Assembly (NCBI GenBank): GCA_030145015.1
Contig: JAQYWI010000274.1
Location: 1-5,892 of the forward strand
Source of the DNA: Desulfobacterales bacterium
GTDB lineage: Bacteria; Desulfobacterota; Desulfobacteria; Desulfobacterales; JAHEIW01
Direction of reading: 5' to 3'
DNA: 5,892 bases
Positions 1 through 4,489 of this stretch are shown here, one piece after another (within the stretch, counting starts at the first letter, position 1; every line of letters starts with the position of its first letter). The notes under the pieces were generated by a model. That model searched no databases. It was not told the DNA's origin and worked only from the letters and a program-made list of their open reading frames with translations. Position numbers and translations under genes: made by a program.

Positions 1-343
1 ATCCATATTTCACACATTCCAGAATAAACGCCGGGAAAGGAAGATATGTTACGAAATATTTTATAAGCTGTATTGCAAAAAGGGAGAGCAATCGTTGAAA
101 TGCCGTATCTCCGAGGTTTTTAGATAAGATTAGAGAGTATTCTTTTCTCATAAAATTTGACTTCCAAACAAGACCGTTACGTATTTTCTTATTTGGATTA
201 AATTTTTAATATGCTATCTTTTATATCATCCACATGATTCTGTGGATCGATCCCGATTATCGGCCACGTATGTGACGTGTATGTGTGGTTGTTTAGGAAA
301 TGCGATCAGCCATGAGAGCCCCATTGCCTATGGATAGGAGCAC
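1..343. other. Non-coding stretch with no supported gene
   Basis: This AT-rich stretch lies at the left edge, downstream of the minus-strand gene that ends at 344. Two plus-strand frames are open from the edge: one to a TAA at 125-127 (41 codons) and one to a TGA near 95. Either could be the tail of a gene lying outside the window, but both peptides are short and neither is recognisable, so no CDS is called. A TTGACT at 157-162 resembles a -35 box but has no good -10 partner. The only notable structure is the palindrome cluster at 228-279, listed separately. Confidence 0.5.
228..279. repeat. Cluster of four short palindromes
   Basis: Four perfect inverted repeats sit end to end in about 50 bp. 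ATCCACA (228-234) pairs with TGTGGAT (241-247) around a 6-nt loop. GGATCGATCC (244-253) is a 10-bp palindrome that overlaps the first. CCGAT (253-257) pairs with ATCGG (259-263) around one base. CACGT (265-269) pairs with ACGTG (275-279) around a 5-nt loop. No U-tract follows on either strand, so this is not a standard rho-independent terminator. It could be a structured RNA, a protein-binding region, or a recombination or attachment site. Nothing in the sequence decides between these. Confidence 0.55.
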
Positions 344-348
344 CTATC
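333..348 (-). other. Small inverted repeat over the stop codon of the 344-928 gene
   Basis: GATAGG (333-338) pairs with CCTATC (343-348) around a 4-nt loop and includes the TAG stop at 344-346. There is no run of U after it on the minus strand, so it is at best a weak 3'-end hairpin and not a convincing intrinsic terminator. Confidence 0.3.
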
Positions 349-928
349 TCCAAATAAACACCTCGTGACAGCTGGCCGACCCTCGCGCGATCATCCGATC
401 CTTTTCATATGTCATTTGCGAATGGTATCGGCTGAAATAGTTAAATGCTATATCACACATCCACTGCGTCAGCGCCGGTACGCCTAATTCATTAAATGCC
501 TCAAAAACCAAACAACGCTTGATCTCTATCTCAAATCGTTTGTCGGTTTCCTCTATCACATCAAATACAATATTGTTGCGCTCAAATGCCTTGTAGATTT
601 CCACAAACTCACCCAGCTTTTCACCCGGACCAAGCCGCCTGAATCCCCGGAAAAACACATTCCCTCCTTCTAACAACACGTCTCTCATTATCTCATCTGT
701 ACGTGCTTTCCCATACCGCCTCTCAAGGATTTGATACATATTTGCCAATAATTGAAAACGATTCTTCAAATCAGCCTTGGTCACCTCAGTTTTATCCGAA
801 CCTTTTTCGACGTTGTGCCGAACCATCAATGCATTGAAAAACGCTGGAATCGCTATGCCCAATGAAGCCCATAATCCTATGTTTTCTCGCAAGACTCGAA
901 ACCCTACTCGATATTCAGGAGCTAACAT
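344..928 (-). CDS. L-2-amino-thiazoline-4-carboxylic acid hydrolase-like protein
   Basis: A 194-residue protein whose C-terminal half resembles the L-2-amino-thiazoline-4-carboxylic acid (ATC) hydrolase family. The founding enzyme opens the thiazoline ring in a bacterial L-cysteine synthesis route, but most family members have no tested function. The supporting pattern is three spaced cysteines in the family-like contexts KRCLVFEAF (C139), WMCDIAF (C158, followed by D159) and a terminal GSASCHEVF (C187). Residues 17-35 are uncharged and hydrophobic and could form one membrane-embedded or buried helix. The centre (about 50-130) is mostly charged and helical. The ATG at 926-928 has a strong AGGAGG ribosome binding site at 934-939 with a 5-nt spacer. 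The gene is divergent from tupA and shares its intergenic region. The family assignment is by eye, and the substrate is unknown. Confidence 0.7.
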   Translation of the reverse strand: MLAPEYRVGFRVLRENIGLWASLGIAIPAFFNALMVRHNVEKGSDKTEVTKADLKNRFQLLANMYQILERRYGKARTDEIMRDVLLEGGNVFFRGFRRLGPGEKLGEFVEIYKAFERNNIVFDVIEETDKRFEIEIKRCLVFEAFNELGVPALTQWMCDIAFNYFSRYHSQMTYEKDRMIARGSASCHEVFIWR

Positions 929-933
929 CTACT

Positions 934-939
934 CCTCCT
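934..939 (-). promoter_or_regulatory. Ribosome binding site of the ATC hydrolase-like gene
   Basis: AGGAGG on the minus strand, 5 nt before the ATG at 926-928. It is a full Shine-Dalgarno match and fixes the start of the gene. Confidence 0.85.
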
Positions 940-1042
940 TTGCCAAGCGTTTATTTCAATCGCTACAACCAACGGCCTGCGTGAGGGGCTTTACAACGTT
1001 GCCGCCTATGCCAGGCAATACGATTATCTTATTGTAACCCTC

Positions 1043-1062
1043 TAAAAATAAGGGTATTTTTA
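1043..1062. repeat. Palindrome in the tupA upstream region
   Basis: TAAAAATA (1043-1050) and TATTTTTA (1055-1062) form a perfect 8-bp inverted repeat around AGGG. It overlaps a second pairing, ACCCT (1037-1041) with AGGGT (1051-1055). It lies between the divergent genes, about 130 bp before tupA. It could be a regulator site or an AT-rich hairpin. The T-run after the second pairing gives it some look of a weak plus-strand terminator. Confidence 0.5.
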
Positions 1063-1071
1063 TGTTATTTA

Positions 1072-1091
1072 TGGTTATAATTGGTTATTAT
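1072..1091 (+). repeat. Tandem 10-bp repeat upstream of tupA
   Basis: TGGTTATAAT (1072-1081) is followed directly by TGGTTATTAT (1082-1091), identical in 9 of 10 positions. A poorer copy, TGTTATTTA, precedes them at 1063-1071. The 10-bp period is about one helical turn, so the copies would present the same DNA face. It lies just before the candidate promoters, where an activator could bind. Confidence 0.5.
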
Positions 1092-1096
1092 TTTAT

Positions 1097-1140
1097 TTGG
1101 CAAGTAAAAATATTGACAATAGATTTTTAATTATTTAACT
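1097..1140 (+). promoter_or_regulatory. Candidate tupABC promoter region
   Basis: Two sigma-70-like readings overlap. The first has TTGGCA at 1097-1102 (5 of 6 matches to TTGACA), a 17-nt spacer, and TAGATT at 1120-1125 (4 of 6 matches to TATAAT). The second has a perfect TTGACA at 1113-1118, a 16-nt spacer, and a weak TTAACT at 1135-1140. A nested palindrome covers the core. TAAAAAT (1105-1111) and ATTTTTA (1123-1129) form outer arms. TATTG-A-CAATA (1111-1121) lies inside them. A repressor bound there would block either reading. The sequence cannot say which promoter is used or what binds. Confidence 0.5.
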
Positions 1141-1163
1141 CAACATAAAAGAAGAATCAAAAC

Positions 1164-1178
1164 TTGTGATTAACACAA
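1164..1178 (+). promoter_or_regulatory. Inverted repeat just before the tupA ribosome binding site
   Basis: TTGTG (1164-1168) and CACAA (1174-1178) are perfect arms around ATTAA. The repeat ends 2 nt before the AGGAG at 1181-1185. It could be an operator inside the leader, or a small RNA hairpin that influences access to the ribosome binding site. A 5-bp arm is weak evidence taken alone. Confidence 0.4.
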
Positions 1179-1180
1179 AA

Positions 1181-1185
1181 AGGAG
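1181..1185 (+). promoter_or_regulatory. Ribosome binding site of tupA
   Basis: AGGAG, 6 nt before the ATG at 1192-1194. It supports this start, which also gives a complete signal peptide. Confidence 0.85.
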
Positions 1186-1191
1186 AGAAAA

Positions 1192-2022
1192 ATGAGAAGA
1201 TTATCAGTTGCATTAATTTGTCTGGCTTTGGTTGTTTGTCTCTTGCCTGTAAGTTCCCCGGCTGATGAAAAGCTTTTGATGATGGCGACGACCACCAGCA
1301 CGGACAACACCGGCTTGCTATATTATCTTGCCCCAAAATTCAAAGAGGCAACCGGAATTGAGTTAAAGTGGACAGCGACAGGCACCGGTAAAGCACTCAA
1401 ATTAGGTGAGAACTGCGATGTGGACATTCTCATGGTTCATGCGCCGCCGGCCGAGAAAAAATTCGTGTGCGATGGATTTGGTGTGGATCGTCGCGAAATT
1501 ATGTACAACGATTTTGTTATCATCGGACCTGCAGCGGATAAGGCTGGAATTAAGGGGAAATCAATTAAAGATGCATTACAGACGGTTACGGCGAAACAAG
1601 CTGTTTTCGTCAGCCGGGGCGACAATTCCGGAACACACAAAAAAGAACTTTCGTTGTGGAAGGCAGCAGATCTTCCGCTCCCTGAAAAGGAAAACTGGTA
1701 CGTTCAGACCGGCCAGGGTATGTTGGCAACCATCAATATCGCTGCGGAACGCAATGGGTATACCATGACCGACAGAGGTACCTACATTAAATATGAAGAC
1801 AATTTCAAAGGGAATCCACCGCTTAAAATCTTAGTGGGAGGAGACGCGGTATTGCTAAATCAGTACAGCGTGATCGCCATAAATGTCAAGCATTGTCCCA
1901 AGGCTAAATACGACACGGCCAAGCAATTCATCGAATGGATCGCGGGGGCAGAGGCGCAGCAGCTGATAAAGGATTTTAAACTTTTAGGAAAACCATTATT
2001 TACACCCAATGCGAAAATGTAG
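1192..2022 (+). CDS. tupA: Tungstate ABC transporter, periplasmic binding protein TupA
   Basis: A 276-residue periplasmic protein that binds tungstate and hands it to the TupB/TupC transporter. Residues 1-24 are a Sec signal peptide: RR near the N-terminus, a hydrophobic core, and likely cleavage after S-P-A24. The cysteines in the core (C10, C16) lack a lipobox, so it is probably soluble rather than a lipoprotein. The mature protein starts with the family signature ATTTSTDNTGL (TTTS at 33-36), followed by TATGTGKAL (61-69), CDVDILMVHAP (75-85) and SRGDNSGTH (141-149). R142 would be residue 118 after removal of 24 residues and probably matches the selectivity arginine studied in Desulfovibrio TupA. 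The length is normal for the family. It is the first gene of a three-gene operon, 24 nt before tupB. Molybdate-binding ModA proteins share the fold, but the TTTSTDNTGL and GDNSGTH motifs favour tungstate. Confidence 0.93.
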   Translation: MRRLSVALICLALVVCLLPVSSPADEKLLMMATTTSTDNTGLLYYLAPKFKEATGIELKWTATGTGKALKLGENCDVDILMVHAPPAEKKFVCDGFGVDRREIMYNDFVIIGPAADKAGIKGKSIKDALQTVTAKQAVFVSRGDNSGTHKKELSLWKAADLPLPEKENWYVQTGQGMLATINIAAERNGYTMTDRGTYIKYEDNFKGNPPLKILVGGDAVLLNQYSVIAINVKHCPKAKYDTAKQFIEWIAGAEAQQLIKDFKLLGKPLFTPNAKM

Positions 2023-2046
2023 CCATCTGTCTAATCCGGAATTGTC

Positions 2047-2736
2047 ATGGATTTCATACTAGAAGGATTTTTCGAAGCCTATAATTTATTGGTGAGCGGC
2101 AACGCCGAAACCTATTCTGCGATACTTGCCACTGTAAAGGTATCAAGCTGTTCAATCGCATGCAGCCTGCTACTGGGGATTCCGCTTGGGTTTTGCCTCG
2201 GCTATTTCGACTTCAGGGGAAAAAGACCACTCAGGACAATTGTGGACACGCTGATGGCGTTACCCACCGTATTTATCGGCCTGCTTGTTTATGCATTTTT
2301 AACCCATCGCGGTCCTTTGGGAAACTTCGGTCTACTGTTCACCTTGCCCGGTATTGCAATCGGCCAGACGATTTTAGCATTGCCCATCGTAATTGGTCTG
2401 AGCGCTACTGCGGTGGAAAGCATGGATCAAAAGCTTCGAATTACGATCATGTCAATGGGAGCCAATCGGGGGCAGCTTTTTTTGACCAGTTTATGGGAAT
2501 GCCGGCACGGCATACTGGCAGGTGCGATCGCTGCTTATGGACGCGTTATGACGGAAGTGGGGATTTCGATGATGGTCGGGGGCAACATCAAGTGGCATAC
2601 GCGCACCATTACCACGGCTATCGCACTGGAAACAAACAAGGGACAATTTGGTATGGGGGTCGCCCTTGGCCTGGTACTTTTGGCCATTGCGTTTTGTGTT
2701 AATCTCTCAGTCTCATTTTTACGCCGAAGGTATTAA
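2047..2736 (+). CDS. tupB: Tungstate ABC transporter, permease TupB
   Basis: A 229-residue inner-membrane permease that forms, as a dimer, the channel through which TupA-bound tungstate enters the cell. Hydrophobic segments are visible at about 23-53, 66-86, 98-122, 154-177 and 203-224, fitting the compact five-helix permeases of this family. The cytoplasmic EAA-like coupling loop is at about 132-151 (ITIMSMGANRGQLFLTSLWE), the stretch that contacts TupC. The conserved IVDTLMALPTVFIGL (65-79) and TEVGISMMVGGNI (169-181) are typical of tungstate/molybdate permeases. The chain ends in a basic RRRY. The ATG at 2047 has only a weak GGA (2038-2040) with a 6-nt spacer, so translation may depend on coupling to tupA, which ends 24 nt upstream. 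Its 3' end contains the tupC ribosome binding site. Confidence 0.92.
   Translation: MDFILEGFFEAYNLLVSGNAETYSAILATVKVSSCSIACSLLLGIPLGFCLGYFDFRGKRPLRTIVDTLMALPTVFIGLLVYAFLTHRGPLGNFGLLFTLPGIAIGQTILALPIVIGLSATAVESMDQKLRITIMSMGANRGQLFLTSLWECRHGILAGAIAAYGRVMTEVGISMMVGGNIKWHTRTITTAIALETNKGQFGMGVALGLVLLAIAFCVNLSVSFLRRRY
2726..2730 (+). promoter_or_regulatory. Ribosome binding site that fixes the TTG start of tupC
   Basis: GAAGG inside the last codons of tupB, 8 nt before a TTG at 2739-2741. No ATG or GTG lies before the conserved N-terminal strand of TupC, so the TTG start is preferred. A rare start codon plus a moderate site suggests lower TupC output than TupA, which is usual for such operons. Confidence 0.6.
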
Positions 2737-2738
2737 AA

Positions 2739-3758
2739 TTGCATCTGCCAATCTATGAGATCCGATCACTGAAACATTCATATGGCGGTCAACCTGTTCT
2801 ATCGATTGAGCATCTAACGGTTAAACAGGCTCACATCGTCGGACTCATAGGCCCAAATGGTAGCGGGAAAAGCACTCTTTTGCGATTGTTGGGTTTGATA
2901 GAAAGACCCACCCAGGGAGAAATTATTTTTAACGGCCGCCGGGTTGAACCGTTTTCAGATGAAGCCAGATTTCTTGTCACAATGCTCCCACAAGAGCCCT
3001 TTCTCATGAAACGCAGCGTCTTTAGTAACGTTTCCTATGGTCTTAAGTTGAGGGGCAATGGCAGCAGGGATATCGTCGATAAAGCCAACCAAGCGCTTTC
3101 TCTGGTAGGCTTGGATAGTAAAGATTTTGCCCGACGGCCCTGGTATGCCCTATCCGGAGGAGAAGCTCAGCGTGTGGCGTTGGCAGCAAGACTGGCATTA
3201 AAGCCCAAAGTCCTTCTATTAGATGAACCAACAGCCAGCGTAGATGCTGCCAGCGCACAGCTTATTAAAGAGACAACGCTTCGGGCACGCCAGGAATTGG
3301 GCACCACGCTTATTGTTGCCAGTCATGATTGGCAGTGGCTTTATGAGATCTGTGATGAGATCTTGCATTTATTCAAAGGTAGAATTTTTGGAAGAGGCCG
3401 CGAGACAATAATCTTCGGCCCCTGGCAAAAGTTGGGAACGGGAACATGGGGGAAAATTTTATCCGACAAGCAACAACTGCCGGTTCCGCCCCCCCCAAAC
3501 CAGGAGGCTGCTGCTGTAATTCATGTCTTGTCTGTTAGCGAAGACCGCTCAACCATTGCCGGTGAGGGTATTGTCCTGAGCGGCACGGTTTCCCGGCTCA
3601 GCCTGGAAAGAAAAACCGGCCAATTATTTGCCACTATTCTTGTCGGGGATCTCCCTTTCAAAGTGGGGTTGGCTTTTCAACAGGGCAAGGAACATACCCT
3701 ATTTCCGGGAAGAACCATATTTGTCCGTTATCGCCTTGACCAGGTCAAATGGATTTAA
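2739..3758 (+). CDS. tupC: Tungstate ABC transporter, ATP-binding protein TupC
   Basis: A 339-residue cytoplasmic ATPase that drives TupAB-dependent tungstate import. All nucleotide-binding motifs are intact: Walker A GPNGSGKST (38-46), Q-loop Q85 in MLPQEPFLM, signature LSGGEAQR (138-145), Walker B VLLLDEPT (158-165), D-loop near SVDA (167-170) and switch H196 in ASHDW. The ATPase core ends at about 240. A proline-rich linker (PVPPPPN, 248-254) leads to a further domain of about 85 residues that looks like a small beta-barrel of the TOBE/Mop kind. In ModC such domains bind oxyanion and adjust activity, so a regulatory tungstate site is plausible but inferred. The linker is encoded by a run of eight C (3489-3496). 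The gene starts with TTG 2 nt after the tupB stop and closes the operon. Confidence 0.92.
   Translation: MHLPIYEIRSLKHSYGGQPVLSIEHLTVKQAHIVGLIGPNGSGKSTLLRLLGLIERPTQGEIIFNGRRVEPFSDEARFLVTMLPQEPFLMKRSVFSNVSYGLKLRGNGSRDIVDKANQALSLVGLDSKDFARRPWYALSGGEAQRVALAARLALKPKVLLLDEPTASVDAASAQLIKETTLRARQELGTTLIVASHDWQWLYEICDEILHLFKGRIFGRGRETIIFGPWQKLGTGTWGKILSDKQQLPVPPPPNQEAAAVIHVLSVSEDRSTIAGEGIVLSGTVSRLSLERKTGQLFATILVGDLPFKVGLAFQQGKEHTLFPGRTIFVRYRLDQVKWI
3489..3496 (+). repeat. C8 homopolymer in the tupC linker
   Basis: Eight consecutive C encode the prolines between the ATPase core and the C-terminal domain of TupC. A slip of one base would remove the C-terminal domain while leaving the ATPase intact. 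It could also be an error-prone site in sequencing, but the frame is open through it here. Confidence 0.6.
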
Positions 3759-3863
3759 ATGTATATACCGAACCAGCTCTAAAAGATAAGGATCCTCCTG
3801 GCATAAAATCGATACACAGGTCAACTTATAATCTAATGTATGTTTTTACCGATGGCCATTCAC
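3759..3863. other. Convergent spacer between tupC and vapC
   Basis: This 105-nt gap separates two converging genes. It has no GC-rich hairpin followed by a U-run on either strand. AGGATCCT (3789-3796) is an isolated 8-bp palindrome. ATCGATA at 3808-3814 recurs twice in the vapBC promoter. Confidence 0.4.
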
Positions 3864-4238
3864 TTATTTCTTAGGAAAATACTTCACACCGCCTATATTC
3901 TTAAAATCTGAATCTTGAGTCCAAATGGTAGCGACGAATTCTTTTGCTGTTGCGAGAATAATGCTGTCAGCCATTGGAAGATTATGCTCCAGACTTAGTT
4001 TTGAGGCAGCAATCGCCAGTGTAGCTGTTAGATCCACAACCGTTCCTTTTCCCATAGCAAAGGCTGCTTGTAACGCTTCATTCTCACCGGACTCTCGAAG
4101 AACTACCTTGAAGACCTCATATATCGTTACCGTTGGAACAACAAGCGAAGACGCGTCATTCAAAGGGGTTAGGAAATATTTGGCATTCGACTCATCCGCA
4201 AAATATGCAAGCCAACCTGAAGAATCGACAATATTCAT
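3864..4238 (-). CDS. vapC: PIN-domain ribonuclease toxin, VapC family
   Basis: A 124-residue PIN-domain protein, the usual size of VapC toxins, which cut RNA (often tRNA or rRNA) using metal ions. The acidic active-site residues are all present: D5 in NIVDSSGWL, E41 in TIYEVFKV, D91 in LPMADSIIL, and D109/D111 in TQDSDF. The protein therefore appears catalytically intact. The ATG overlaps the stop of the upstream antitoxin gene by 4 nt (ATGA), so translation is coupled and the antitoxin is made first. This is the standard layout of a toxin-antitoxin operon. The target RNA cannot be read from the sequence. No intrinsic terminator is visible in the 105 nt between this gene and tupC, which converges on it. 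Confidence 0.9.
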   Translation of the reverse strand: MNIVDSSGWLAYFADESNAKYFLTPLNDASSLVVPTVTIYEVFKVVLRESGENEALQAAFAMGKGTVVDLTATLAIAASKLSLEHNLPMADSIILATAKEFVATIWTQDSDFKNIGGVKYFPKK

Positions 4239-4441
4239 ACTCTATCTGCCTCTCGTTCGAACTCTGTATTTATGCCTTTCAGAAACCCGCGGAGTTCTCT
4301 AATATCTCGTTCTGGAATAAGTTCGATTCGCCCATCATATTCTATAACCTGCATTTTTTGACCGGGGTGAAGATGCAATGCCTCCCTGATTTTTTTGGGT
4401 ATAACGACTTGATATTTTGGTGATACGGTCACAGTTTGCAT
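4235..4441 (-). CDS. vapB: AbrB/MazE-type antitoxin (VapB)
   Basis: A 68-residue antitoxin that should neutralise the VapC toxin encoded just downstream and repress their shared promoter. Residues 1-45 form the swapped-hairpin DNA-binding domain, with VTVSPKYQVVIPKKIREAL (4-22) as the typical core and HPGQKMQVIEYDGRIELIP continuing it. The C-terminal part (about 46-68: FLKGINTEFEREADRV at the end) is charged and should be the toxin-binding tail. The frame is open further upstream to an ATG at 4505-4507, but the start at 4441 is chosen because GGAGG lies 7 nt before it, the domain begins there, and the likely promoter sits inside the longer version. Confidence 0.9.
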   Translation of the reverse strand: MQTVTVSPKYQVVIPKKIREALHLHPGQKMQVIEYDGRIELIPERDIRELRGFLKGINTEFEREADRV

Positions 4442-4448
4442 GCCAAAA

Positions 4449-4453
4449 CCTCC
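4449..4453 (-). promoter_or_regulatory. Ribosome binding site that fixes the vapB start
   Basis: GGAGG on the minus strand with a 7-nt spacer to the ATG at 4439-4441. It rules in the 68-residue antitoxin over the 90-residue reading. Confidence 0.85.
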
Positions 4454-4489
4454 ATCGATATTATTTTGTAATACAATAACATGATCGAT
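4454..4489. promoter_or_regulatory. Candidate VapB operator
   Basis: TTGTA-A-TACAA (4466-4476) is a perfect 11-bp palindrome centred on 4471, over the -10 box and expected transcription start. It is flanked by ATCGAT at 4454-4459 and 4484-4489, whose midpoint is 4471.5. The whole block is therefore symmetric about the same point. AbrB-type antitoxins usually repress their own operon by binding such sites. Binding here is an inference. Confidence 0.6.

Noticed and set aside
2..127. Plus-strand frame open from the left edge to TAA at 125-127, possible gene tail
   Set aside because: Only 41 codons, no recognisable motif, and a second frame is open over the same stretch to about position 95.
956..1037. 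Minus-strand open frame ending at 956-958 with a protein-like stretch (IIVLPGIGGNVV) upstream of the ATC hydrolase-like gene
   Set aside because: It has no ATG or GTG start and no ribosome binding site, and its upstream half is AT-rich intergenic sequence. It could be a gene remnant, but no family was recognised.
777..1037. 86-codon plus-strand frame over the start of the ATC hydrolase-like gene
   Set aside because: It is antisense to a supported gene, lacks a ribosome binding site and shows no family motifs.
929..1191. Possible molybdenum/tungsten cofactor riboswitch before tupA
   Set aside because: The plus-strand leader is AT-rich with only small hairpins, and nothing resembling the conserved multi-stem core could be seen.
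2160..2702. 180-codon frame inside tupB
   Set aside because: It lies in another frame of a well-conserved membrane protein gene, and its peptide has no membrane or domain character.
3789..3796. AGGATCCT palindrome as a terminator between tupC and vapC
   Set aside because: It has no loop, no extended stem and no U-run on either strand.
3925..4302. 125-codon plus-strand frame across vapC and vapB
   Set aside because: It is the opposite strand of a clear toxin-antitoxin pair with intact motifs.
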